NCBI GenBank assembly: GCA_029641185.1
Contig: JAPWGK010000016.1
Coordinates: 992,001-1,056,000 of the forward strand
Length of the DNA: 64,000 nt
Direction of reading: 5' to 3'
Source of the DNA: Pseudofabraea citricarpa
Taxonomy: Eukaryota; Ascomycota; Leotiomycetes; Helotiales; Dermateaceae
Part shown: piece by piece, positions 10,897 through 24,785 of the stretch
Layout of the letters: every line of letters begins with the position of its first letter
Numbering within the stretch: the first letter of the stretch is position 1
The notes under the pieces: generated by a model
What the model saw: only the letters and a program-made list of their open reading frames with translations
What the model was told of the DNA's origin: nothing
Databases searched by the model: none
Program-made: the position numbers and the translations under genes

Positions 10897-13250
10897 ATGT
10901 TCTCCGAATGTAAGCAGATGCGACTCTGGGAAAAGACTTGTATGCTGACCGACATTGTTTCATAGATGCTTCGCGCTTCCTAGCACAGTCACAGTCTCGA
11001 TTCTCGAACTTTGTACAGCCCGACAGCAATGACACCCCTCAAAGAAATCCGAACGACAGGTATCGAAGGCTAAATCAGCCGTTGCAAGGAAACTCAAGAG
11101 GCTACAGTCAACGGCAAACACATGGTAATCCATACCAGTCAGCATCTCATCTGTCAAACTTCAATTTTGCTTCTCGTTACTCAGCAGCTACCGATGCCCC
11201 ATTATTCCACAGTGCCATAGACGAGTTCCGGGAGGAGGACGATGAGGAGGAGCGGGAGCGAGAAACGGCCGATTTCTTTGCGCTCCAACGTTCAAGACGG
11301 GTGTTTGCGCCGAGTCGACTGGAAGAAAGCACCGAGACCGACGGAGACGCAAGTAACGCTTCCTTAGAAGACAGCAAGGATGATGATGGACGGACTGCTG
11401 AGGACCGGGGGCGAGCTCGTGGTATCAAAAGTAGCTGGAATGGAGGTGTACAAAGTATTAGAGGGATAGCGAGCACCCATGGTCCAGAAACAGTAGGAGA
11501 AGAAGCGGAAGATGCATGGAACGAACAGACAAATGTGCGACCGAGCAGCGATGTGAGCAGCAAGGGGAAAGGTAGAATGGTAGATATTGGGTTGGAATCT
11601 ACTACTGAGGACGATGATCCGCCCGATGACCTTGCGTTCGGTGCACCGTCCGAGAACAGTCCCCCCGCATTTCAGAAGTTTCGATCGACGCCGAATACAG
11701 GAGCTGTACGTTTACCGACTAGTTCAAAACCTATCTCTAGGGAAAGGGATCTTGAGGCTGGTCTTGGTGCCGATATATCTAGGCCTCCAAGTTCGGTTGA
11801 AACAGTGCCAGCCACGGTCGCCATTACCATAGGAGAAGTACCACGGCATGACATCTTCTGGGGTTCTCTCTTTTTGATTTGCCTGGGAGCCCTATTTGCA
11901 ACTTTCTTCCTGGTATTCTTACATACATCCACGCCTAGTGGTAGTATTGGGGATACTATCTACACCACACTACACTCGTCCTTCCATCTGTTTGCCGTCG
12001 ATACTCTGGTTTCCGTCATCGTGTCGCTTGTTTGGCTTGCTCTCCTCAGGTCTTTCGTCAGGTCATTGGTATACCTGATTGTGATTGCAGTACCAGTTAT
12101 CCTCTTTTCATTCTCCATGTACCCACTTGTCGCGAGCTACAAGAGTCCATCAGGTGGTGCAGGACTTCAGGATAAGGCTATGAGATGGCTATCTTTCATT
12201 CCTGCTATATTCACGTTGATATGGCTATACACCATCTACAAGGGACGCCACTCTTTGAACAAGGCCATTGGCATACTGGAATTCGCTTCTAGGATACTTG
12301 CTGCAAATCCTGCTCTGCTTGCATTAGGTTTCGCTACTCTCGGCGCTGTTGTAGCATGGACGTGGATATGGTTAGGCATGTTCACCAGAATATTCCTCGG
12401 TGGCCATATTTCTAGGTCCTTGACCAAATTCATCATCGACTCTACAAGCTGGTGGCTAGGGATCTACTTCGTTTTGATGTATATCTGGACCTTGTCAGTA
12501 ATTGGAGGCATTCAAAGAGCGACGACTGCCGCAACAGTATCTCAATGGTACTTCCACCGCAATGTTGTACCATCACCAACATCGAGGGATATTGTTGCAG
12601 CTGCCTTCAATCACTCGCTTACCACCTTATTTGGCACTATCAGTTTGTCCACACTGGTTGCTTTGATGATCCGCGTTCCACTCTTACTCCTACCACGACG
12701 TGTATTAAGTGTTGTTACGATCTTTGCCTACTCTCTGATTCCAACACCTATTGCCGCCTTGATTAATCCGTTAACCTTGACATATGCTGCCATCCATTCT
12801 CAACCATTACAAGTATCAGCACGAGGATTAAGTCAGATGACATTTCTAGCACCGCAAGCACCTACCACAACACTTACACCACGGTCTTTCTCTTCTCGAA
12901 CTCATAGTACCACGCCCTTGCTACCTTATCGACTCGCCAAGCTATTACTGCACGCAACAAGATTTATCATGGCCATGGCACTTGGTTTCGGAGGATGGGT
13001 TGCCACGGCACGGCAATTATCCATTGCCATGCCCGAAGGTGCAGGAATCAGAGGCAGTGCGTATGCATACGTTGTTGGCATTGTAGCCAGTTTCATAGGA
13101 TGGGGTGTGCTTGGAGCCATGGAGGGGGTTTTGAGCGGCATCGTCGATGCCAGCGTAGTATGCTGGGGAAGTGAAAAGGGCATGACTGGTGGCGGAGCGT
13201 ACTGCCTGGAAGCTGGGTATCTATTCGGGGAGGGTAGAGACGGCCCTTAG
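10897..13250 (+). CDS. PNS1/CTL-family choline-transporter-like membrane protein
   Basis: Two exons, 10897-10909 and 10966-13250, encode 765 residues. The first exon is only 13 bp and yields MFSE, joined to YASRFLAQSQSRF, the N-terminus I recall for fungal Pns1 proteins. Residues ~5-295 are hydrophilic and acidic, with a DDEEERERE stretch, and look disordered and cytosolic. From about residue 300 there are roughly ten hydrophobic segments (for example FWGSLFLICLGALFATFF and RSLVYLIVIAVPVILF), as in CTL/SLC44 proteins of the plasma membrane. Yeast Pns1 has no settled transport function, so substrate choline is only by family name. Divergent from the Rab gene, convergent with EMC7. Confidence 0.88.
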
Positions 13251-13868
13251 TTGAAACCTTTTTTTTTCTCTTCTGTCTTCAGCCATGGCGGGTCCGGATG
13301 GGTTTTTAGCCAGGCGCAATTTGGACATAAGGCGGGGATGGGGAGTTTCTAGTCAGCGATTAGGTAGATAGGTAGACCCTTGGAAATATTGTTTTGTTCT
13401 TGTGGGTGTTTAACACACCCAAGGTATTCTTCTACTTTGTTCTGACTGGTTTTCTGTATTTACTTTTAGGTAGGCATGTTGCTACGGTAGAGCCAGTACT
13501 TGAGACTCTGACTATCTTTGCTCTACGTATGACTACTTGCGAGGAATCCAAGCCATAAATAGGCGATATCATGTACTACCAAGTAACGACACCATTCTAT
13601 GATCCATTTGTAGTATCATATCCGGTACTCAATGATTCTGCTCATAGAGACCAGTTCTATCATAAAATCGTATAAAGCACCACTTTGCTCAATCTCTCAA
13701 AACGAGGAGGCTATCAAGATCTGGGCTGCGAGATTAAATTGTCAGAAAGTCAACACCCTACATCAGACAATAGACATGTATATCCACAATCATAATTAAA
13801 CACTACGCCTCTATTTTTATATTTTACAATACTTCTTTCTTTCTTTTCTACCTCATCTACCTATCTAT
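13251..13868. other. Convergent 3' intergenic region
   Basis: Between PNS1 (+) and EMC7 (-) stops. It contains a CTAT/CTAC microsatellite near 13850-13875 that abuts the EMC7 stop. No gene seen. Confidence 0.5.
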
Positions 13869-14699
13869 CTATCTCGTAACAGCCGTCTCCGCAGGATCCG
13901 CCTTCTTGGATCCTGCCAACCACGCAGCAGCGTCGAAGTTCTGTAGCGGATTGGCATGCGCTGGACCGCCCGTAATAGGAGATGTCTTCTGTCTGGCTTC
14001 GAATTCCTCCTTGAGTTCTGGGTCCACTATTTACTCGTTAGTATCTTGTTGGTTGCCTGTGAGTGAAGAGGAAACGTACTATTCTCCATGAGATATGGCA
14101 TGCCGAAGACGATAATCATACTGACTCCCGCAATAAGAATCATGGGGTTCTTGAGGATGCTCAATGGGGAGACTGTTTTCACAACCAATGGATCAGCAAC
14201 CTTCGCTCTCTTTTCTTTCTCTCCTTCTCTCTCCTCGAGAAGTACAGAGCGGCAAAGGGATATACTCACAACCCGACCTCTCAATGTAATAACTCTTCTC
14301 GCCCAGGACGCGTACCTCGAACGTCTTGTAGCCCGCAACATCACGCACGCCAACGACCTCGCCCTTATTGTCCCACTCGTTCCCGCGGAACGTGCCCCAG
14401 ACGTCGACGTGGCCCTGGTCGTCGACGTCGACCCGCAGCGGCGCGAACACATAGCTGCTGCTGTGCACGTCGAGCAGGTAGCTCCCCGCAGACACGTTGC
14501 GGAACGAGAAGGTATTGTCGCTGCGCAGGAGCGCTGCGTGCTCGGCCGAGAGCGTCGACAGCGTTGCGCGCGTGCTGGACGGCTCGCTCGTTGCCTTCCA
14601 TGACGCTACGGCCGATGTGTGCGGGAGCCCCACGAGGATGTTGGTGCTCGAGGCTAGCGGCGCCAGGAGGCAGGCTGTGATGAGGCTGAGGAGACGCAT
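13869..14699 (-). CDS. ER membrane protein complex subunit 7 (EMC7/Sop4 type)
   Basis: Exons 14699-14270, 14172-14080 and 14026-13869 give 226 residues. Subunit of the ER membrane complex, which inserts tail-anchored and multipass proteins. Residues 1-18 form a cleavable signal peptide (MRLLSLITACLLAPLASS). A lumenal beta-sandwich follows, with FSFRNVSAGSYLLDVHS and YVFAPLRVDV, the carbohydrate-binding-like fold of EMC7. After the first junction, SPLSILKNPMILIAGVSMI leads into one transmembrane helix (about residues 152-170), then a cytosolic tail with DPELKEEFEARQK. That order matches EMC7, whose helix is followed by a short polar tail. Exon 1 is GC-rich compared with its surroundings, which creates long antisense open frames. 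Confidence 0.88.
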
Positions 14700-15690
14700 T
14701 ATCGTGAGTTTGCTGACTGGCTTTGGAGGTTTCGTCGTCGTCGTTGCTGCTGAGGTACGGACGGGAAGCTTGAGGGGAGCTCGTTATGTCGGCCTGAGAA
14801 GTTAGGATCGTGCTACCGACGGCTGCAGGCCGCTCGCCGCTCGCCGCACGCCCACGCCGTACGTACGCCAGTGCGACCTGGGCTGACGGAAATGCTACCT
14901 TCAAGACGTCGCGGCAAGAATATCCAACACCACCAACAACTCTTATTTCGACGTCGGGAAACTCACTCTGAACATCTCATCCCTACGGTCCTACGGGAAC
15001 AGATGCACTCTTGTTTTTGTTTCTGTTTCTGATATATTTGCTTCGGCCGAGTGCATGACTGGCTTTGCTTCATAGGGGCTTCCAGAGACGCCTAGATCTA
15101 GCGGATCGATGGAAAGTTTTTGGAGGCCCTCTGAAGCCGCGGCTATTCTTGGTATTTTCTTCTCCCAGGGTACTCTGTTTGTCTTCGAACTGGTCCTAAG
15201 GTTGTTTTCTTGCGAGCGTGTCTGGCTGCTGCAAGTATGGTGCTATTTCCAAGTGGTCTTTCATCAATTTGATCAGCTATTCTTGCCATCAAGCTGCAAG
15301 GGATATCTAGAGCAAGGACTTTGATATCGACCGTTCTCATCATATCAATGGCTAGAATCACAAAACCACCTGAGGAGAACAAATTGTGAGAGAAACCTCT
15401 AGCGTAATTTCATTATCCACTATGCTCATCTGGCTATATATGTTGTGTACAGTCAGTCCAACATCTATTCCAAGAATCCGGCCCACCACCCCAGTCCCTA
15501 AATGCAAAATGAACAGTAAATCAGAAAAGAGTATCGCACGCGAGAGAGAAAGTCATCAAGACCTCTCTCCTTGTATTCCAGCTTTTTACGCCCGCCGCCA
15601 CCAACTCCATCCCCAGCTCTTCGCACCCTTGCTTCTCCGCTGTTCCCTCTCCCACGTCATGCCGCCGGTCAAGGTTCGCGTCCGTGTGAG
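14700..15690. other. Intergenic region, EMC7 promoter and MARVEL-gene 3' flank
   Basis: 991 bp between two minus-strand genes. No gene, tRNA or repeat that I can support. Confidence 0.45.
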
Positions 15691-16243
15691 CTATACGTTG
15701 TCGGGGTTGACGGTCTCCTTCATGGCCATCTTGGCCTTCTGGTCCTGGCTGGCCGACTTGAATCCTCCCTTGAACATCTCCATGGCGAGGAGAGCAGTGG
15801 TTCCTGCCCAGAGCATGAAGCTGAAGGCAGCAAAGACGGCATCCGCACGAGCGGCCGAGCAGACGGATCCACGGCAGAAGAGGAGCTTGCCGAGGAAAGC
15901 TGAAAGAGCGATGAAACCGGCAAAGTAGAACAAGGTGTTCAGGGCCTCGAAAGCGATGTGGGCATATGGGTGGGATGCCTTGGACAAGAAGCGTGGGGCC
16001 AACTCGAGGTAGATCAGAGCGATGAAGGAGAACAGCGGGACGAAGATCAGGAAGTTGACCTGCGAAGGCGAGGTGGTCAAGGTATCGACATCGTACCAGT
16101 GTGCAACTTTCTCACGCGTTAGCTATCTTGCCCTCTCGTCACCTCTCGCCAGACCCGAACTCACCATAGGCAGAGAGACCCAGCACGACAATGGCGAAGA
16201 CGCCCTGAGCGATGCGAAGAGGGAGGAGTAAACCGAAGGCCAT
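15691..16243 (-). CDS. MARVEL-domain four-helix membrane protein
   Basis: Exons 16243-16165 and 16106-15691 (58-bp intron) encode 164 residues. Four hydrophobic helices fall at about residues 7-27, 44-64, 77-100 and 113-138, with short termini, the MARVEL layout. The second loop holds a Cys pair (CRGSVC) before helix 4. Fungal proteins of this type (Nce102-like and relatives) sit in plasma-membrane or eisosome domains, but which subgroup this is I cannot say. ATG 16243 is chosen because it begins directly at the first helix (MAFGLLLPLRIAQG); an in-frame ATG at 16414 would add 57 polar residues. The upstream DNA is strongly strand-biased (GGT repeats at 16559-16607). Confidence 0.82.
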
Positions 16244-16558
16244 TTTATCTACTGGAGTGACTTCGATCGAAGGGAACTTGGAGTCGCCGTGTGGGGAGAG
16301 GAGGATCTCGTCAAAGGTATGTACGTTGAGCAATTGTTGTCGCTGCTGCAACTGGTGCGCGCGGGGAATGAATGTAAGAATGGTGAAGACGGTGACTTGA
16401 AGTCGAAGAAACAAGCAAATGGGATGAGAAGAAAGATGAAATGTGGAGGAAAGTCTTGGGTAGAAGAAGGATCGGAAGAACGAAGAAAGTCACAGACCCT
16501 CTAGATATGGTTATGCAAATTACGGGAATATGGCTAAGGAAGTAAGACGAAGTGTGAG

Positions 16559-16607
16559 CGCTGGGGTGGTGGAGGAGGTGGTGGTAGTGGTGGTGGTGGT
16601 GGTGCGT
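16559..16607. repeat. GGT/GGA purine-biased simple repeat
   Basis: Imperfect GGTGGT/GGAGGT run on the plus strand, upstream of the MARVEL gene. Confidence 0.7.
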
Positions 16608-17127
16608 TGGTGTGATGGGTGGGTGCTCTCTTGGTTTTTCTTTCTCTCCTGCTCCCCTTCCGACATCAGACTCCCAGTGCTGGCCCCCCCGGTGCATGAT
16701 GTTGTCTGGGGGGTGGGCATGGCAGCGCTGGACGACCACTTGGAGGCGGGCAGCTCTGGTTCGAAGGCTATTGTCGTCGCCTCATCAGGTCTTCTGAAAT
16801 CAGCATGAAACAGCAGATATAATGAGCACAGATCATATGCAGGTCCCCGGCGCCAGTCGCCAGCCAATCCCCCCGGCCTCTGACACAGTGATCCCCAGCG
16901 ATAGCGATGCACCCCCGGTCCCCCATATGCGCCATGCTGCGAGATAAATGATATGCAAATTGACCTTCATTTCATAAAATCATGTCGAGTTTATTGGTCT
17001 TGCAGGAAACAAATCTCCTGGAGAGGGAGGAGGGAGGTGGCAGGACAAACAAGCTGGTGTCGTGAATAGCCGACGCGAGAGTCAAGACCACGAGTACACG
17101 TAAATGCAAGTACACGTACCGTACATA

Positions 17128-17157
17128 CATCCATCCATCCATCCACCCATCCATCAA
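17128..17157. repeat. (TCCA)n microsatellite
   Basis: About seven CATC/TCCA units with one CCCA interruption. Confidence 0.8.
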
Positions 17158-19001
17158 CCATACATGACTTCGAAACCACCTGACGACGCACGCATTGCCA
17201 ACTAACTCCCTCCGCCGAACTGACTCCAGCGCTGCAGTGACAAGAAGATCTTCCAAGAGTCGAGAGTCAAGCACTGACAGCGATGTGAGTAAGGGCATCG
17301 TGCCGTGAAACAAACATGCAGCAACTCTGGCCTCGCACGCCTCCCCAGCACCGCCAGATAGGGGGGATAAGAACTGAGCGGCTCCGCATGAAGCTCTTGG
17401 AAGTTCTTGGTATTGTCACCTCTTGGCCATCTCTCTTGCTGCCAAGCGCCCTCCGAACTGGCATCTGCATTCTGGACATCCACCTTCTCCACGAGCGTTG
17501 CGAAAGTTGGGCCTTGAATGGATTCTGCGACCAAGGCTTGTGGCCGGCCGCGCAGAAAGGCTGGCGATCCCGGGTCAGATCCATCCATCCCTGAGGTGGG
17601 CAGTGTGGACCGGTGGTGATGCTCTGGTACAGTCATCCATGCATCTGCTGTACAGTACTCCTCCGAACTGCTGATACTCAAAATCAGTCTGCCGATTACC
17701 GTATCGTACAGTCGAAGCTTTACAGCAACACTCCAGAACGATGCCACTGTGGGCACTGGGCAGACCGGCAGGGCCCACGCCACGAGTTTGGACGGAGGCT
17801 GGCCCATAGAAACCACCCATTTTGCGAGGTCGATGCGAAACGTCACAGGTTTATTTCGGGCCTGGGCTGTATGTTTTAGGAGCAGAGACAAACGCTGCAC
17901 TTGGTGGCTTCTGGGCGCCACGCTGCAACTCCATACCAAGCGATCTGATCTTCTGCCTCTCGATGCTTGCTTTCGTGATTCCTGGAGAAGCCAAGTACAC
18001 CAAGCTGGCACGGCATTCATACTTTCTTTGACAGCTTCACATCTCACTCACTCGCTCTTATTATGGGACCTTTCCGCAATGCATGGGCTGGCCTGGGCAG
18101 TGGGCACGAGTCTGGCCCATGGGGAAACTCTTGGTACATGTCTTGTCTCAATTAAGCGTTTCTCAGCTTTCTCAGCTATGGAGAAGTCCTTATCTTCTCT
18201 GAGAGAATAAGAAAAGAGCATGTCTGTGGGTTGATCTACCGGTACTCCCTCGACCATTTTTATCCCACCGAACCTTTGAGAGGTTTCTATTCTTTGTTCT
18301 CTGTTCCAGTGGCTGAAGGTTAATTCGAGATGCCACGGCGCTGCCGTCTTCCGCTCTTCCCTTTACTCTGGTCATTCGTTGCTTGCCAGGCTTTGGTTGC
18401 TCACGGGCTTGCTGTGCTCTAAGTTACCCCGCTGGCACGAAAGCTACAGCATCGTATCCGTATACGAGTGTTCAGCAACTCGCAGCGGATAGAATGATTG
18501 GCTAGTCTACTTGAGTTTAAATGTTTCAAGGGCAGCTAGCTGTAGCCCAAAGCGTCTACCTAATAAGTATGGAAGGCTCCCAGGTACCTGTCATGCGAGT
18601 ATTCACTTCTTTGGAAGCGCAGCGAGATAGTTACCATGATTTTAAAGTGTGCTTGAAAACACTTGGCCACACAAACATGTTTTGATCTTCCAAAAAATAA
18701 AAAATAAAACCTTCTCTGTTCAACTGGAGTACCCTTCCTACGCCTACCTACAAATAGGAAAATAAAACAACACTCACAAAAACAGTAAAAGCCACAAGGC
18801 TCTTACTAGCAAGTATGCCTAACCAGTCAACATGTTCTTCTGCCACGTCGATGGCCTAAGTCCGATGTCATTACCGAGCCAGGTCTCCAAAAGACTACTC
18901 TCTACTTGGCCAAGTCAATCAAGCCCTCATTTTCTCTTTTCTCTTTCAGCTGACAAGCAAAATGGCAATGGAAATGGTTCGATGCGCCATTCTGTTGGCT
19001 C

Positions 19002-19011
19002 ATGGCGTCAT
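19002..19011 (+). promoter_or_regulatory. Candidate Cys3/MetR binding site
   Basis: ATGGCGTCAT matches the palindromic consensus ATGRYRYCAT described for Neurospora CYS3 and Aspergillus MetR. It lies about 200 bp upstream of the sulfhydrylase start codon, the right place for sulfur-starvation control. A nearly matching ATGCGCCAT sits 20 bp upstream (18982-18990). Binding is inferred. Confidence 0.6.
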
Positions 19012-19203
19012 GTGCAATGTCGTGCTCTCCAGCCGTGAAGACTTCACAGGGCGGCCCCATTTAGAATAACATACCCCACCATCTAGCGACGGCCGCGCCC
19101 CAGAAGTCATTCTGACGAACGAATTCGCATATATTACCCCTCCATAAATTGCTGTTGCCTGCCTGCCTCCCTCCCAAACTTCCATTCACATCCTCTACAG
19201 TGA

Positions 19204-20840
<1,637 letters not shown>

Positions 20841-21968
20841 TTCGATGTCCCAGCTCCATCTCATACTTCGTATCGTGAAATTCAGCTTTAATTGCCTGGC
20901 GGCGGGTTTTTTGGATGCGGTCTTAGGTCTTGATATTTAATGAGCAGACCAAGTAGCAGTCGTAGCTAGAGAGGAAGATCAGCGCTCTCGCATAGCCCGG
21001 AAATGATACCCCTATCCTAATAATTGGCGCCAAGTGCATATTGGTGTACTAAGTGATCTTGTGGACTAGAAACTTTTCTACGGTAGTCACTACGTGATAT
21101 ACTTTGAATTTCGAACACCTAGGTCCTTCGTATGTTCAAGCGATTCAACCTAGGTTGGAGTGTTGTTGCATAGGTAGACACCTTACCTAGCAAGCATAGC
21201 TAACAGCTAACCTTTCTACGCTACTACACGCCCTACTAAGAGAATGAGACAAGAGACAACAACAACCTGACAACTCACTCAGTCCAACTGTTTATACAAA
21301 TATCCTTTAGCCAATGGGACTGAAGGCATTTCGAGAACGAAAGCTACAATCAATCACGTGGCTGACATGACATGTATGACCGCCGGGAGTTTTTTTAACT
21401 CTTGCATGTGAAGTCCCGACGGTTTGGGCAAATGCGACACTGCACCCCAGACGTCATGAGCAGCAAGATGGATGGCCCCCGAATTCTCGGAGCATTTTGA
21501 CATTATTGCCAATCTGAAAGTTTGTACAGGAGAATGGCGGACCGCGATGGACCTTCATACGGTTATCATTCATGGCCTCGGTTCCTGCCCGCCATCGCTT
21601 GCCCCGTTGTTTTCGCTGTGGATCATCTGGTGGCTGAGGATTGTGATAACCGTCGCGACCCCCTGCGCGATCTCTAGAATGAGCCTCGGTCAAAAAGTGT
21701 CCGTTCCACTCAAGTCCCAAGGCCAAGGCTAAGTCTGCTTTCATGAATAAGGTATCCAGCTGACCCCGTCGTCGACTCGAGCACATGCAATATCTTGCTC
21801 CCTCTTCGTGTCTAAACCTAAACCTAATCATAAACAGAACAACCGCACAAAGGCTCACAATCCCTCATACCTCACTCACCCTGTAAGTTGGGAATTGTCT
21901 CGCATTCTCACGAACTGGTCTTGTTGACGTCTCTGTAGGATTGCCTCCCGAGCTCCCATCCCGACACC
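20841..21968. other. Intergenic region, acyl-CoA synthetase promoter
   Basis: 1.1 kb between two plus-strand genes. Holds an ATCACGTGGC element at 21353-21362 (E-box-type CACGTG). No gene seen. Confidence 0.5.
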
Positions 21969-24268
21969 ATGGCTCCAACTCCACAAGATCCCCAAGCCTA
22001 CGCATTGTCGTTGAGCATTCCTCCTCCGCCAGGCTCTCCATACTCCCTCCCGATACCTGGCAGCGAACGCGATGGCCGAACGCCGGTGTACAGGAATTGG
22101 CGCTTCGTCAACGCACCTCTACTACAAACCGTTGATTCTTCGGCCCTTACGGCCCATGACATGTTCGAGAACTCCGTCAAGAGGCGGCCAAACTCGCGGT
22201 GCTTGGGTAGCAGACCTTGGGATTCTGCAACGAAGACCTTCGGCAATTACGAGTGGTTGACATACGGGGAAGTTGCAGAACGGAGGAGGAATTTCGGAGT
22301 TGGGCTCATAGACCTCCACAAGAAGGCGGGAGTCGCTGGTGACAGATACGGTGTCGGTCTGTGGTGTCAGAACAGGCCTGAATGGCAGATTACCGGTAGG
22401 TTGACACCATGGCAGAAGACGATGTCCAAGGCTTATGCATTTTAGATCTGGGGTGTATGTCCCAATCTCTCTTCACCGTCTCCATTTACGATACCCTCGG
22501 CCCAGAGACAACAGAATATATCATCAACCACGCTACATTAGCATGTGTTGTCACTTCTCTTCCGCACGTCCCTACGCTGTTGAAGTTGGCTGCTGCATCG
22601 CGCGTTCCAACTTTAAAGCTTATTGTCTGCTTAGACCCGATTGATGCTGGCGAGCAACCTGGAAACTCCAAAAAGGAACTTCTCAATAGCCTGGCTGCAG
22701 ATGCCGGGCTATCAATTCATTATATCGGTGATATTGAGGCAGCTGGTGCCGCTGCACCTTCTTTGCCAATGAACCCGCCCAGACCAGAAGACATAATCAC
22801 AATCAACTATACCTCAGGAACCACTGGAAACCCCAAGGGAGTTGTGCTGACACATGCAAATGCTGTTGCAGCTGCTTCCACTGCACGAGTAACCACTATT
22901 GGCTATCCTAGTGATCTGCTCTGCTCATATCTTCCACTTGCTCATATTTACCAGAGAGTGGCAGAGCATGGATGTCTCATGGTAGGATCTTCAATTGGCT
23001 ATTTCCATGGTGATATCTTAGGCCTGGTGGAGGATATGAAGCTTCTCCGTCCCACAGGATTCAATTCCGTGCCTCGTCTTTATAATAGATTCGGTTCTGC
23101 CTTGAAGGCAGCCACTGTAGATGCTCCCGGTGCTAAGGGTGCAATTGGACGACATGTCATTAATGGCAAGCTTGCAGCCATGAAGCTTCCACCAGGACAG
23201 GCGTCTAACAAGCACGCTCTTTATGACCGTCTCTACACACCCAAGATCACCAGCGCATTTGGCCTTCAGCGTGCTCGTTCTATGGTCACGGGATCTGCAC
23301 CCATTGATCCAAGTCTACACCAGTTTCTCCGTGCTGCTTTTGGCAACAACTTTATTCAAGGTTACGGACTAACAGAAACATACGCTGTCTCGCTTTCACA
23401 ACTTGAAGGGGACCTGTCATCAGGAAACTGCGGTGCTCTTTCAGTTACCATGGAAGGATGCTTGCAATCTGTACCTGATATGGAGTATCTCGTAACAGAT
23501 TCGCCTAATCCTCGAGGAGAGCTTCTTCTGAGAGGTAATTGCCGATTCCGAGAGTACTATCGCAACGAGGAGGAGACAGCCAAGGCGATTGATGCAGAAG
23601 GATGGTTCCGTACAGGAGACATTGCAGAGATCGACAGCCTCGGCCGATTCAAGATCGTCGACCGGGTCAAGAACGTACTCAAGCTCGCACAGGGCGAGTA
23701 CGTATCGCCAGAGCGAATCGAGAACGTGTACCTGGCGAACTGCAGCATCTTCGCCATGGCCTACGTGCACGGCGACTCGACGCAGTCTTTCCTGGTCTCC
23801 GTCTTCGGCGTTGACCCCGTCAACTTTGCTCCATTCGCAAGCAACATCGTCAAAAAGAAGATCGAGCCCACCGATCTCGACGCCATCAGGGCCGCGGCTA
23901 AGGACCCCCGCGTCCGCAAGGCCGTCATCAAGGAACTCGACAAGATCGGCAAGAAGAGCAAGTTCAACAGCTATGAGAAAGTGCGCGCGTGCCACTTGGA
24001 GATCGAGCCCTTCTCCATCGCTAATGAGCTCTTGACTCCCACGTAAGTTTAGATTCCCCACTTGACTCTCTCTTTCTCCTTGCTCCTTGCTCTTATATTG
24101 CATTTCTTTACTTGGAGAGGAAAGAAAAGGAAACACGTGCTGACCTTGATTGATAAATCCAGCTTGAAATTGAAGAGACCGCAGACGGCCAAGAAGTTTA
24201 GAGAGCATATTGATAAGATGTACGAGGAGGCGTTGGCCGAGGAGAAGGCTCCACGGCCTATGTTGTAG
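21969..24268 (+). CDS. Long-chain fatty acyl-CoA synthetase (AMP-binding)
   Basis: Activates fatty acids to acyl-CoA with ATP. Exons 21969-22395, 22446-24042 and 24163-24268 encode 709 residues, the usual eukaryotic LACS size. Motifs in order: the AMP-binding P-loop YTSGTTGNPKG (about residues 263-275), a LPLAHIYQR segment, GYGLTET, GWFRTGD and DRVKNVLKLAQGEYVSPE, the fatty-acyl signature. The first junction restores WQITDLGCMSQSL, a common LACS stretch. The N-terminus has no transmembrane helix. The protein ends in RPML, which is not a canonical PTS1 tripeptide, so a peroxisomal Faa2-like location is not supported by this end; a cytosolic or ER/lipid-droplet role is equally possible. The last exon encodes the K-rich FREHIDKMYEEAL tail. 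Confidence 0.93.
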
Positions 24269-24785
24269 ATGCGGAATGCAGAATGTAGAATGCAGGTGTA
24301 CATGTACATGGTTACAGGCGAATATATATAGGTATAGGTAGTCAGTCATAGTCTCGTATGTCCATTCTATAACATCAATTGAATGGTAAGAAGATGTACA
24401 ATGACAAAAGAAGCAAATCACACTTCCGACTGCTATATGTGATAATGGGGTCTTCTTCTTCAAATCTGTAGTTAAATAAAATTCCAATCACAAGCATCAC
24501 TTCGACCCTAACAAGCAGTACAGATCAATTCTATTAAATTGAGGTCTATCTACCCAAGAATCACCCGGAAGAATGAGTGCCTCTAATTCAATTTCCATTT
24601 TTAGGACTAAGAGAGTATACGACACGAATAAAACAACTCAAAAGTAGGTTGGCGCCAAAATTTTACACCTAGCGGTCACCAATCCTACCAAACGTAAAGA
24701 AATGAGGAACTGGGGGGGGTATTGAGGAATGCTGCGCGCGAGAAACATGCAAAGAGCATCCAACACAAGTCGCCGTCGTCAATCC
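24269..24785. other. Convergent 3' intergenic region
   Basis: AT-rich, between the acyl-CoA synthetase (+) and PMA1 (-) stops. No gene seen. Confidence 0.5.

Noticed and set aside
14063..14680. Plus-strand frames opposite EMC7 exon 1
   Set aside because: Shadows of the GC-rich EMC7 exon; Arg/Ala/Pro-rich.
17202..18020. 272-codon minus-strand frame between the MARVEL gene and the sulfhydrylase gene
   Set aside because: No domain, hydrophobic pattern or start context; composition (Ser, Arg, Trp, Cys, His scattered) looks like random translation. RNA-seq would decide.
23441..24487. 348-codon antisense frame over the acyl-CoA synthetase gene
   Set aside because: Its span is opposite a well-supported gene with regular codon use; shadow frame.
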